Assembly: GCA_951217055.1 (NCBI GenBank)
Contig: OX578276.1
Coordinates: forward strand, 114,188,313 to 114,252,312
Direction of reading: 5' to 3'
Length of the DNA stretch: 64,000 nucleotides
DNA from: Gerris lacustris
Taxonomy: Eukaryota > Arthropoda > Insecta > Hemiptera > Gerridae
The notes under the pieces are model-generated. The model worked only from the letters and a program-made list of their open reading frames with translations. It did not search any database and was not told where the DNA came from. Of this stretch, positions 24,953 through 37,035 are shown piece after piece. How positions within the stretch are numbered: the stretch's first letter is position 1; every line of letters starts with the position of its first letter. A program made the position numbers and the translations under genes.

Positions 24953-25091
24953 GTAGCGAATTTTCAAAGAAAATTACGCTATTGCAATGGCTTCAAAATT
25001 TTTGTAATGCGAATTTTTGAAAATTATTTCCATGGAAATCCGTTTTAGACCATTCTGAATCGATTCCTAAAATTTAACACTTTTTTTTATG

Positions 25092-25230
<139 letters not shown>

Positions 25231-26150
25231 GTCACTCCAGACGATATCTCCCCTTAGGATGCACATAAAAATTTTAATAATATCAAAAGAAAGGAGGAGT
25301 TCGTTGGCCAGAATTTTTGGAGTTCATTTAGGGGTCAAATTTTGACAATTTAGGGTCGAAAATAGAATAAAAATGTGTTTTTTCCTTTTTATCCCCCTTT
25401 TATATGAAAATATGATAAAAGTGTACATAACAACAATTACTGTACTCATAAAGAGCTTTCCAACGACATGCATCTAGAAGGGTAAATACTATTTTAAATT
25501 TTGTACCTCGTACCCCTGTGTACTAAATTTTTTTTTACCCATGCAAATTCTAAACCAAAATTTTCCTATATTATCATAAGCCAATACTACGCAGATTTCT
25601 TTGAAAATTCGCTCATTAGGTCATGGTGCATGACTGGACTTTTTGTGTATGAATGTATAATATGTATATAAGTATGTATATATGTATGTATATATGTATG
25701 TATATATGTGTCACTCCAGACGATATCTCCCCTTAGGATGCACTTAAAAATTTTAAACAAATTTAAAAATGTCAATAATATCAAAAGAAAGGATGAGTTC
25801 GTTGGCCAGAATTGTTGGAGTTCATTTAGGGGTAAAATTTTTACAATTTAGGGTAAAAAATAGCATAAAAACAGGTTTTTTCCATTTTACCCCCCTTTTA
25901 TATGAAAATATGATTAAAGTGTACAAAACAACAATTAATGTACTCTTAAAGAGCTTTCCAATGACATGCATCTTGAGGGGTAAATACTATTTTGACTTTT
26001 GTACCTCGTACCCCTGTGTACCAATTTTTTTTTTTCACCCATGTAAATTCTAAACCAAAATTTTCCTATATTATCATAAGCTAATAATACGCAGATTTCT
26101 TTGAAAATTCGCTCATTAAGTCGTGGTGCATGACTGGACTTTTTTTATTT
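25231..26150 (+). repeat. Tandem duplication (about 479 bp period) of family G sequence
   Basis: Two copies start GTCACTCCAGACGATATCTC at 25231 and 25710 and both end GTGCATGACTGGACTTTTT. Each contains the core AAAGAGCTTTCCAACGACAT (or one change) and GTACCTCGTACCCCTGTGTA. That core also recurs in the subrepeats of the 30.8-33.2 kb element. An ATGTATAT microsatellite precedes each copy. Non-coding. Confidence 0.8.
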
Positions 26151-26157
26151 TATTTTT

Positions 26158-26810
26158 GCTTCCGGTAAGCTCGGTAGCGTAAGGTAACGGAAGCTGGGTT
26201 CACTTTTGAGAACGAAAAAATTGTATGTCTCCAATTTTAAAAATTCCAAGACAGAAATCCGTTTCAGATATCAGGGAACATTTTTGGTCTCGAGTCTGTC
26301 TGTCGGTATGTGTGTCCGTGAATCCTGAAACGTGGGACGATAACTTTTCACACAAGAAACATTATGTTTATTTTTTACGTACAACCAACCGTTTGGATAA
26401 TAAAGAGCTCCGAAGATTCCACACAAGGAGGACTGCATTGCTATTGTCACAGGTAACACTTAACTTTTCAAAATATTAAAACACTGGGAGCACGAATATT
26501 TTCAAACTACTTCCAAACAAACTTGAAATGTCACCTTGGTATAGAATAACGGTTCCCAACGTGGAGCTCCCTCGGGGAAGGCCCAAAGTTATTGGTCGTT
26601 GTTACGTCTTGTGCGGGAACTTCGGAACACTTTATTTTCCAAACGTTGTTTCGCAATTTTTGCGAAACAACGCCAAATTTAAAGAAACGGGGAAAAAAAT
26701 AAATTAGACAATAATTTGTAAAAACATAAAATCAATAAAGTACGTGATAGGATCCGAGGGAGCTATAAGTGCCACACAAATCGGCACTATATTTCAAACA
26801 CATTTTGAAA
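26158..26810 (+). repeat. Family F copy with a ~300-bp internal insertion
   Basis: Begins with a rearranged head (GCTTCCGGTAAGCTCGGTAG, then GGTAACGGAAGC), the conserved lead, a short TCTG remnant and GAAACGTGGGACGATAACTT. Unrelated sequence follows at about 26348-26680. The F tail region resumes (ATCAATAAAGTACGTGATAG, GTGCCACACAAATCGGCAC). The inserted block is unidentified. Confidence 0.6.
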
Positions 26811-27038
26811 ATAGTAATAATTGTTACTGTCGTTGGAAATGTATAATCTGTAAAAGTTCCAGCCTTGTAGGTAGGAGGAAAGTGTGTCGAAAATTGATTT
26901 TCAAACAAGTAAATAATAGATTGCAAAAAAAAAAAAAAAAAAATCTTTTGTGCTTATCTATAAACCTATTTATAAGATAAACAAGTTTCAGCGCGTTTTC
27001 CAACTTTTAAATATTCCTATTTATCTTTACACTCTGAT

Positions 27039-27098
27039 GTTTACTAACTAAATAAACGAAGGTAACGATTCATACCTTCGTTTATTTAGTTAGTAAAC
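27039..27098. repeat. Perfect 26-bp hairpin
   Basis: Arms 27039-27064 and 27073-27098 are exact complements around an 8-base loop; the left arm begins GTTTACTAACTAAATAAACG. Could be a miniature foldback element or a structural regulatory site; no gene adjoins it. Confidence 0.85.
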
Positions 27099-27960
27099 TT
27101 ATCGAAGACACGCAAATTGTTTTTACCTACTTGATTGTCCGTATTTTTAACGTGCTCTTCTGATTAAAAATTGATTGGATTAAGCAATAGGATATTTAGC
27201 AGTAGAAACATTAATACGTAAATATTGTGATGATAACAATTGCAATAGCGTTTCTCTTGTATTATATGATTCTTTAGATTATACTTGTATCTATACGCAC
27301 ACGTACACCAGTACATTTCTTTCCGAAGTCACGATGTAACTTTAATTTTTTAAAAGATAATTTTAATGAATTCACCAGTTAGCCAACCATTAGCCAAAAT
27401 GGTTATAAAAATAATCACATCTTTATCTAGTATCAATATTATTTTGGATGTCGTAGTAATAATTTAAGATGGAGACATATTTCTGCAATTAAACGATTCT
27501 TCGCAACTTTCCATTTGTCTTTTGACATTCCATTTCATATCTACTGTATCTATTTTTGCCTAGAGTTGAGATGTTAACAAGAGATAGCTATTACGCAAGG
27601 AATCCGTCAATAATAAAGGCATCATGCTACGTTACTCTGTATCTTATATGACGAGAGATGTAAGCTTTACTGGAGGAAGGAACCGTGAAATAGAAGCATA
27701 TACCGGTGAAACCAGCCAATAGCACGTGTCGACGTGCACGTCATTCAGTCCTGAAGTATTCGTGACTCCATATCCAACTCTAATTTAGAACCCTAACAAT
27801 TTTCTGAGAGGTCCAACCACACATCTATGGTTGAAGTTGAAAGTGCCTCTAGCATCTAAGAAAACTACCTGTTTGAAAAAGCTTTTCAATTATATCATTG
27901 TATACATTCATTTCTACTTTTTATTACTTTTATCATAGTTGGTAGTGTAATTACTTTTAT
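27099..27960. other. Unassigned region with a CCAAT/E-box cluster near 27716-27750
   Basis: The segment AGCCAATAGCACGTG and the following CGACGTGCACGTCATTCAGT combine a CCAAT box, a CACGTG E-box, a second ACGTGCACGT palindrome and a TCAGTC initiator-like site. This resembles a promoter, but no coding exon follows that I can support. Confidence 0.25.
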
Positions 27961-28400
27961 ACAGGGTCCTCGGAAATCGGACGATATTTGATTAAGCTGT
28001 ACTTGGTTATTTTTCAAGTAAAAAAAAAAAATAAATAAATCAAATAAGCACATTTTATCAGACATATGCCATTTTAACCATCACAATATGCCTATTTTTT
28101 TTTCTTTTCATTATATCTCTCCTCTACAAATTGTCGGATGGTACAAACAACAATAGACGTTTCAGAAGAAAAAACAACGACATATTTTTCAGTAGTTACC
28201 TACATGCATTTTATTAATTTTTAACCAAAAAACTAAAAATGTCCGTTTAGTCCTCGACAATGTAAAGAGGTGAGATAAAGAAAGAGAAAATAAAATGAGA
28301 CGAAATTTGCTGATAATGTAAACTACTATATGGCTTTTTAACTTGAAAAATAACTGAGTGCATATTCAAAAATCGTTCGTCATGTGCAAAGACATGTGCT
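27961..28400. mobile_element. Imperfect inverted-repeat element (MITE-like)
   Basis: Left end CAGGGTCCTCGGAAATCGGA; the block CTTGGTTATTTTTCAAGT (about 28003) is matched inverted by ACTTGAAAAATAACTGAG (about 28340). The arms are diverged and the right terminus is not clean. Confidence 0.45.
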
Positions 28401-28429
28401 ACTAGACTTTCAAACTAGTTTTAATTTAG

Positions 28430-28550
28430 TAGTCTGCCAATTAGTGTGGCACATAGCTTCCTCGCGTTTTATTTCGTATACTTTATGATTTTACAATCTA
28501 TTACTGTCCCCTTTATTTCAATTCCCCCCGTTTTTTAAAAGTAAATTAAA
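28430..28550 (-). repeat. Family F tail fragment (reverse)
   Basis: TAGTCTGCCAATTAGTGTGG then CACATAGCTTCCTCGCG: the F tail read on the minus strand. The head is missing. Confidence 0.7.
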
Positions 28551-29550
28551 CATTTATTTGCTCGAAAATAAGCATTAACAGGATATACATTAACAGGGAT
28601 GCATAACTCTTCAGTGAGATCAATTTTAACACGTTTAAAATATTTCCGAATAGGGAGAAAATGTGCACTTACCGCATCCGTCTTGAAATGTATGAATGTT
28701 GATTCAAAACGTTTTTCAATCTAAATCTTGTTGGACATCTTAACATCTTAGCTGAGGCTTGACTTACGCCAACAACTCTGCCGAAAAGATGAGGATAAGA
28801 GAATACAGCTGAGCAAAGGATGCAACCAATTATACGGCTGTTTGTGATGCGCTCTCATTCCTCTTTAAGATTTACTTAGTCTTAACCATCAACTAGTCAT
28901 GATATCTACACATGTCTAAGAGTTTCACTTTTACTTTGTCTCGTTCATTATCTAAATTGTATGCTATGACTTATTGCATTAACTGCACAAGTGCATCAGC
29001 AATAACTAGCTCATCACTAATTTGCTCTCTGAACGCTTGCTAATTAATAATTTACAGTAAAATTAATCATTTTTCTTTTCTCATAATATACACAATAACG
29101 GTTGGTCTATGAAAATTTCGAAAACGTTCTCTTATAATATTTTTATGATTTTACTTAATCCTCAACTCATTTTAAAATCAAAATCTTCATTTCTATGTAA
29201 TAAGAACAAATTAAAGTTAATTATGTTAATAAGAACAAATTAAAAATGTCTGTATAACATCTTTAATTGATGAATAAAGTAAACATACTAAATATTTTTA
29301 TACATACAGTTATAATGATACATAAATGCAGTGAGTGATCACAGTAAATGGAGAAATATATTTATCCTAATGAAACCAATAAGATGAATGTATGAATCTT
29401 AAATGGACATGTTCGAAGAATTGTTTTATTGTACATGGTACTTAGAAGTATCAAATATTAGTATTTGGTGTTTTGAATAAAAAAGAAAAAAAAAATTGCA
29501 ACCTGGAATTAATTTTACTGTTACTCTTTTTGTTTTCTCCCTGAAAAAGA
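28551..29550. other. AT-rich spacer
   Basis: Nothing recognised; a short direct repeat TTAATAAGAACAAATTAAA occurs twice (29200-29245). Confidence 0.35.
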
Positions 29551-29552
29551 CA

Positions 29553-29554
<2 letters not shown>

Positions 29555-29612
<58 letters not shown>
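29555..29612. repeat. (AT)n microsatellite
   Basis: About 58 bases of pure AT dinucleotide. Confidence 0.95.
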
Positions 29613-29617
<5 letters not shown>

Positions 29618-29959
29618 GAATATTATTACTTGCATATACTGTGTCTTGAATGTGTATTTTTTTATACCTACATATAGGAGCGTATTCTAGCAGAAGTGTG
29701 ACTAATAATATAATTTCAATTGACAGAAAATAGTAGTGCACATGCACTGCTATATAATAAGTAGAAACTCTATTCTTTGAAGCTTTCCCAACACATTTGT
29801 TGCATTGGTTTCACTATAGGTATTTAGCAATATCTGTCATTGGGATTGAGTTTTTTTTTTAAATTTCATTCTAGAGCTTTAATAAAAGTTCCGAGCGAAA
29901 ATCCTTGGCCACCCAACATCAAATTTTCAAATTGGAGTGTAAGTTATTGCTAGCATTTT

Positions 29960-30290
29960 TGGATTCTATGGTGAAAAGTAATAAAATTTTACATGTAACT
30001 TTTTTTCTATCTCCAATATTTTGCCCTCTATATGGGGGCAAAGATAGCAAAATATCCCTTCCAAGAGTAGTAAAAAAATTATACTTATATCGTTGTAAAA
30101 TCTAAACGGTTAAAAATAAATTAATGGAACTTGAGGGATCTGTACCATGTGAAGGAAAGCATGAATTGATCTACTCGCGTACTAGGGGCAACAACCATGT
30201 TGCCCCCCCTTATATAGGGGGCAAAATATTGGAAATAGGAAAGAAGTTACAAGTAAAATTTTATTATTTATCACCGTATAGAATTCAAAT
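29960..30290. repeat. Inverted repeat with GGGGGCAAA arms
   Basis: Left arm (about 29965-30045, with AAAATTTTACATGTAACTTT and CTATATGGGGGCAAAG) pairs with right arm (about 30200-30290, TATAGGGGGCAAAATATTGG, GAAGTTACAAGTAAAATTTT). Flanked to the right by two long G runs (30339-30350, 30462-30473). Probably a decayed foldback. Confidence 0.6.
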
Positions 30291-30776
30291 ATGCTATCAA
30301 AAATATACACTACAATTTGAATTTTTGAAGTTGGGGGGGGGGGGGGGGGGCTTGTGGTACTTGCCCCTAGTGCGCGATTGCGTGAAAACAAACTTCCATT
30401 TACATGGTACGGATCCCCCAAGTTTCATTAATTTATCTCAAACCATTCAAAAGGTTAAGAGGGGGGGGGGGGGGCTTTTAGACCACTCTGTATTAAGTTT
30501 TTAATTTAATTTAAATGCACTGATTTAGTTAAAAGATACTTAACAGAATAAAATAATCGGTCCTCGACAAAAAAAACTAAAACTAAAATAAGACAGCATC
30601 GAAACTTCTGTCACTCAATTTTTGTGAACCACCATATCTTCAAACGTACACATGTGATTTGGATTGACGAAAGTAGCCCGTAGATAGCCGCAGATAGCCG
30701 CAAATTAGTGGCAGCCACCTCCACTCTTTAAATGTTGTTCGTCAACATTTTTGCTACTTATCATCTACCTTATCAT

Positions 30777-33199
30777 AATAATCCTACCGCGGGGTTCCGC
30801 AAGCCGAGCGAATTTCCATTGGAAATTTGTAGTTCAATGTTGTGCAGTTTAAACTTCCTTCATAACTACTACCATTGTGTGTGTTATTTTAAGTTACGAT
30901 AATTTAAAAGAATTATTTTAGTTGGATTAGTAGTACAGTAAATCTGTAAATTTGTGCGGAAAAAATTCGAGGATGATTTTTTTTTTGCGAGGATCGTTTG
31001 GGACACATGAGAGAATTTAACTCCAACTTTTCGGGAAAATCCGGTTGCGGAAGTACGGGGTACGGGGTACAAAAGTCACAAAAAGTATATACCCTTCATG
31101 ATGCATGTCGTTGGAAATCTTTTTAAGAGTACAGTAATTTGTGTTATACACACTTTTGTCATATTTTCATTATTGAGGGGGGTAAAAAGGAAAAACAAGG
31201 GGAAAAAAATAAATAAATAAAGGGTAAATCTGTAAATTGTGCCACAAAGATTCGAGACTATATTTTTTTTTTTTCCTGACTCGCTTGGAGCACATGAGAA
31301 AAGCTTAACTCTAACTTTTCGGAAACATCCGGACGGCAGAAGTACGGGGTACGAAAGTAAAAAAAGTATATACTCTTCATGGTGCATGTCGTTGGAATGC
31401 TCTTTAAGAGCTCAGTAATTTTTGGTTATATACACTTTTGTCATATCTTCATTTAAGAGGGGGGTAATATGGAAAAACAAGAAAAAAAATGTATAAATGA
31501 ACAGTAAATTTGTACAGCAAAAATTCGAGACTACATTCTTTTTGCGTAAATCGCTTGGGATACATGAGAAAAACTTAAATCCAACTTTTCGGGAACATCC
31601 GGACGGCGGAAGTACGGGTTACGGGGTACAGAAGTTGAAAATGTATATACTATTTATGATGAATGTCGTTGGAAAGCTCTTTAACAATATAATAATTTTT
31701 GATATATACACTTTTGTCATTTTCTTCATATAAGATGGGGGTAATATGGAAAATCACATTGACCCTACTGAGGGGGGGGGGGGGGGACAAAACTGCCCGA
31801 GGACTGGAACCTGTGACCACGGAGCTTGATCCCGCACCGGAAAGACTCACGAAACTGATTGCCTGCGGCTGTAAAATAAATAATTGTGGTGCAGCTTGCG
31901 CGGTTGCAGAAAGGCGGGTTTCCCATGGTCAGTTGCTTGCAAACACTGTGGCGGAGAAAATTGCAGCAACGTACCTCTCGCAGATGCTGAAGAAGATTTC
32001 TTTGAGGATACTGACTTTGACTTGCCCTCCCAAGTCGAACTTCTGCCTTCATGCAATGTCAACTAGCAAACATAAAAAAAATACCTTAGGGAGTGAAGCA
32101 GAATCAGCAGGAAATTCATCAACGGACGATCAACCAGCAAAAAAGCGGAACTGGAGTCAGAAAAATAAAAAACTTGAGATAAACGCGAACAAAAGATGAG
32201 TTTCCCACATCCATCTTCCGGACGGTCCCACAAAATTGGAGTTAACCTGTTCTTATATACCCCAAGCGATTCATGAAAAAGTTCCCTTGAATTTTGACTT
32301 TTATCATGGCAGCTTTTTTTCGTGTTTTTCCAATTTACCCCCCTCAAAAATGAAAATATGACATAAGTGTATGTAACAAAAATTAATGTACTCTTAAAGA
32401 GCTTTCCAACGACATGCATCATAAAGGGTATATACATTTTCGACTTTTGTACCTCGTACCCCGTACTTCCGCAGTCCGGATGTTCCCGAAAAGTTGGAGT
32501 TAAGCTTTTCTCATGTGCCCCAAGTGATTTACACAAAAAGAATGTAGTCTCGAATTTTTGCTGCACAAAGTTACTGTTCATTCATATTTTTTTATTTTAT
32601 CCGTTTTGTCATATTACCCACTTCTTAAATGAAGATATATAACAACAAAAGTGTATATAACAAAAATTACTGTACTCTTAAAGAGCTTTCCAACGACATG
32701 CATCATGAAGGGTATATACTTTTTTACTTTTGTACCCCGTACCCCGTGCTTCTGCCGCCCGTATGTTCTCGAAAAGTTGGAGTTAAGCTTTTCTCATGTG
32801 CTCTAAGCGAGTCAGGAAAAAAAAGTATAGTCTCGAATCTTTGCGGCACAATTTACAGATTTAATTTTTATCCCCCCCCCCCCTGTTTTTCCTTTTTACC
32901 CACCTCAAAAATGAAAATATGACAAAAGTGTATATAACAAAAATTACTTTACTCTTAAAGAGCTTTCCAACGACATGCATCATGAAGGACATATTATACT
33001 ATTTTAACTTTTGACCCCGCACCCCGTACCCACAAACAGCCTCTTATCACGACAGATTGACTGTACTATAGGGTATTTAGAATATTGTTTAGTTAAACAT
33101 AATCGTAGTAGTTTAAAAGAAGTTTAAACTGCACCACATTGAACTACAAATTTCCAATAGAAATTCGCTCGGCTTGCGGAACCCCGTGGTAGGATTATT
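30777..33199. mobile_element. 2.4-kb long-TIR element with inverted arrays of subrepeats
   Basis: Termini AATAATCCTACCGCGGGGTT and AACCCCGTGGTAGGATTATT are inverted repeats that extend about 85 bp (30777-30865, 33115-33199). The left half holds three ~280-bp subrepeats in one direction (cores near 31100, 31390, 31665) and the right half holds three in the other (cores near 32400, 32690, 32970), each containing GAGCTTTCCAACGACATGCA and GTACCCCGTACCCCG-like strings. The centre (about 31770-32330) is single-copy and includes a damaged Cys-rich coding fragment. No intact transposase. The arrangement is like Foldback-type elements, whose arms also contain internal tandem repeats; superfamily is not determined. 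Confidence 0.75.
31800..32066 (+). pseudogene. Frame-broken Cys-rich (CXC-like) coding fragment
   Basis: One frame reads DPAPERLTKLIACGCKINNC (about 31829-31890); the continuation lies in another frame, reading CRKAGFPWSVACKHCGGENC, then NVPLADAEEDFFED and a TAG at 32064. Cysteine spacing (CxCK, NNC, CRKAG, ACKHC, ENC) resembles the Cys-rich CXC/Tesmin-TSO1-like segments found near the C-terminus of some uncharacterised, repeat-associated arthropod proteins. An acidic tail follows. A frameshift around 31890-31905 breaks it. It sits in the centre of the long-TIR element, so it is either the remnant of that element's own protein or captured sequence. Confidence 0.45.
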
Positions 33200-33204
33200 T
33201 TAAA

Positions 33205-33885
33205 TCATTGGTGACTCATCAGGAGGGGTTAATGACGTCATAAAGATCCCATTTTCAATAGGGATCCTCATCTCAACGAGCTTGATTTTTCGGTGCAAGT
33301 TTTATATTGATACGTCAATTCGTTTGAGAGCTATCGTGCTCACAAGAAATCCGCAAGAAATTGTTGTTATTACTATTATTATTATTATAAAATTATTATT
33401 CGAATCGCTATGGTAACTCATTTTTTGGATTCAGGATCTTAAAAAACATATGAAGTTATACCTCACTTGATTTTTTGTATTTTTTTAATCTTTGCTGACT
33501 CATTTGGAGGGGTTAATGACGTAATAAAGATTCCAATTTTTTAGGGGATCCTCATCTCAACGAGCTTGATTTTTTGGTTTAAGTTTTATTTTGATACGTC
33601 AATTCGTTCGAGAGCTATCGTGCTCACAAGAAATCCGCAAGAAATTGTTGTTATTACTATTATTATTATTATAAAATTATTATTCGAATCGCTATGGAAA
33701 CTCATTTTTTGGATTCAGGATCTTAAAAAACATATGAAGTTATACCTCACTTGATTTTTTGTATTTTTTTAATCTTTGCTGACTCATTTGGAGGGGTTAA
33801 TGACGTAATAAAGATTCCAATTTATTATGATACGTCAATTCGTTCGAGAGCTATCGTGCTCACAAGAAATCCGCTAGAAATACAT
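33205..33885 (+). repeat. 284-bp tandem array, about 2.4 copies
   Basis: GACTCAT..GGAGGGGTTAATGACG recurs at 33213, 33497 and 33781 (period 284). Copies 1 and 2 are nearly identical across a TATTATTATT microsatellite; copy 3 is deleted and truncated. Non-coding, directly adjacent to the right end of the long-TIR element. Confidence 0.9.
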
Positions 33886-33898
33886 ATACCTATATATA

Positions 33899-34604
33899 TA
33901 ACAAGTAGTTACTTTGAAATGTAGGTTATATTTCACCTATTACGGGCATCATCAGACCTAAAATAAAAATTATTTTTTAAAAAATAATACATTAATAAAG
34001 TTATAACTAATAAATCTAAGAAATAAAATCACTTTACACATAATATTGATAAGATTTGTACTAACCTGACTATGATAGTGTATAAAATATTACATATTTT
34101 TTCTTTTACAATTTGAAAAATTGATGATAAAAGTTAAAATAAAGACACATGATCATCTGATCATATGAGTCACACTACATCTACCACATTTAGAATACAT
34201 ATATATTTTCCTATAGAAAAAAAAAAAAAAAAAAAACGAATTATATAATATTTGTTTAACAAGATTAACAATATACATTAAAAAAAAATGTATATATTTT
34301 TAATATAATTCCAAAATATTGAACTAAATAAAATTTAGAAATAACTTTTGAACAATTAAAAAAAAAAAAAACAGCACATGTAACAATAATTTTGAAATAA
34401 CAATATCCATTTAAACACCTAAAAAATTTTTTGCATAACAAAGATAAATCTTATCAATATTATGTGTAAAGTGATTTTATTTCTTAGATTTATTAGTTAT
34501 AACTTTATTATTGTATTATTTTTTAAAAAATAATTTTTATTTTAGGTCTGATGATGCCCGTAATGGGTGAAATATAACCTACATTTCAAAGTAACTACTT
34601 GTTA
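33899..34604. mobile_element. Long-TIR element with ACAAGTAGTTACTTTG ends
   Basis: Terminal inverted repeats of about 160 bp (33899-34060 and 34442-34604): TAACAAGTAGTTACTTTGAA on the left and its complement on the right, passing through CATCATCAGACCTAAAATA and AAGTGATTTTATTTC. TA dinucleotides at both boundaries fit a TA target. The interior is AT-rich and non-coding. Confidence 0.8.
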
Positions 34605-34682
34605 TGTTTACTCACCTTCAATGATCCAATTACATATTATCCATAAGTATCAAAGGTCCAAACTAGGAAGAATTATCTTCAA

Positions 34683-35105
<423 letters not shown>

Positions 35106-36659
35106 ATCCCGGCACAAACTCCCGCCATGCCAGTGGCTCTATTAGCGAATTTTTTCCAATGGAAATTCGCTAAAAACTTCTCATCGAAACCAAATGAAGC
35201 TTAACTTTTTGTCTTTATTAACACCTATATCTTTACAAGTACTTAAAAGCAATTAGGGTGGTACCAAAAGTAGCCCAACAGGTAATTCCATATTAATTTA
35301 AACTTGCACATATTTTATATTGAATAATTATATTTTTAACACTCCCAAAAAAAATAAAAAATTTACACTCAGGGTACCATTCATCAAATATGGATAGGAC
35401 GCGAAGACTATAAACTAATTTTTAGACTAATTTGACGACAAACTAACTTATATGTTCTATAAAATGTATTTTCTATGTGCAAGTTAGAAATTACCTATCA
35501 AATATAACAAGGTTATATATCGATCAAAGCCCGTTTTTAGTATAAATAATCATATCGAAGTAAAATCATAAGGCGCAGTTTAATAGAGCAAGGGTGAAAT
35601 TTTTAAATTTATTGAAGCGTAAAATTAATTGCATCATTATAAAAAAAAGTATCTTATTTAATGAGTATGTCATACTGTTATAAGACTGCTAAGTAATGTT
35701 TATAAAAAACTTACTATTCAATTAAAAGCTTAATAAAAAAATATTTTATAAACATTTTTTATTAAAAAAAAGAATTTGATTGACAGATGGTATATCACTT
35801 TTCTATTGAACGAGGTATTTTTGTTATCTTGTATCTTTCTCTGAATTGTATAAATTGTCTATAATACTTGATTATCTATTATGATGTAATGGTGTCAACT
35901 TGTAAAGATATATTGCATAATAAAAAGAAAGAAAGAAAAAAAGCCTAGCAATGTGAAAGGTGAGTTGAAGCTAGTAATTGAGCTAGTGAATTGTGAGTAA
36001 TATTAGGGATAATAGTGACCGGCACGCTTCCTATAGTAACCACTGTACTTTAATAGATATTAGTTTCAACGCATCATTTAGTTGTTACAGGGCTTTTACA
36101 TGCAGCATTTAGGTAACTTCGTTATGCATTTTACCTATTAAGATACCTTGTATCATCTTTTACTTACTGAATTCATTTTATAACAGTAAAAATCTTTTGA
36201 TTTTGATTAAACCAATTAAAGAAGTGGAGCAATAGGTTATCAATGTTATGCTACATTTATTTTTACCCTCATATTATAGATTATATAAACATGTCCTGCA
36301 CAAAGATAAAAAATAGTTTGAAAGAAAACGGTACTTTCTCGAGCATTCGAAATTATGAATCTAAAAGGGAAATTTATTAATCTGCAAAGTAAAAATAAAA
36401 CTACTGCCAGAATTGTGGGACAAAGCAAAGGTAATACAGTACATTATGGTAGAATTTTGCGCTAAAAGACAAGGATAATAAAGCAGGTAAGCCAGTAGTA
36501 TTAAATAATGAAGGAAAATGATAAACCTAATTTAAGGGGAGGGGGAAGGGAATGGAATGGAAGAAGACATTAAAGATTGCGGAAGAGTAAGAATAAGCAA
36601 CGAATAGTCCTGGAACATTTAGTCAGAGTAAAGATGAAAATAAAATACACAGGTGATTA
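35106..36659. other. AT-rich spacer
   Basis: No gene. A piece at 35140-35175 (GCGAATTTTTTCCAATGGAA) is a short inverted repeat and resembles part of the long-TIR element ends. Confidence 0.35.
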
Positions 36660-37035
36660 TCAATCATTCAGACACCCTAAATGTGTTTTAAGGGGCGACT
36701 AGACTTGATTCACGATGATGACCAGGATTCCCCTATGTGTGGGCTACCCATGGGCTATCAACTCGAAAAGGTGTTGCATTTACACGGCCCGACCCAGTTC
36801 CATCCAGTCAGCTTTTTTTTCGGGTGTAAGGCAAATCGGGTCCGACGAAGAGGATTACACTGTCGGTTCGCAGGGTGAAGTAGTGGGACCTTTAGTTTCT
36901 CTACTTTTCCACCCTACGTCGGATGGAATCTTCATCCGATCGCCCTGTCTGGTTTCAACCCCAAAACATGACCAGGAGCGCGAGGGCCAGGTTTTCATGT
37001 CCAACTTTGGAAGACCAGGTTGGCTCGTCTAATCT
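36660..37035 (+). other. GC-richer unassigned block with a 105-residue ORF
   Basis: Base composition rises sharply here against AT-rich flanks. The plus strand is open from 36715 to 37032 (starts MMTRIPLCVGYPWAINSKRC) and an overlapping frame is open from 36681. Neither has a motif I know, and the minus strand gives nothing better. Could be an exon, an old processed sequence or a repeat fragment. Confidence 0.2.

Noticed and set aside
29426..29747. ORFs across the AT tract at 29.5 kb on both strands
   Set aside because: Low-complexity dinucleotide repeat with random flanks.
31699..32199. 166-residue plus-strand ORF as an intact gene
   Set aside because: It runs through a G homopolymer and only part of it (the Cys-rich piece) looks coding, with the rest of that domain in another frame. 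Treated as a pseudogene fragment.
36681..37032. A real gene in the GC-rich block
   Set aside because: Two overlapping frames are open, neither has a domain or splice context; only the compositional oddity is reported.
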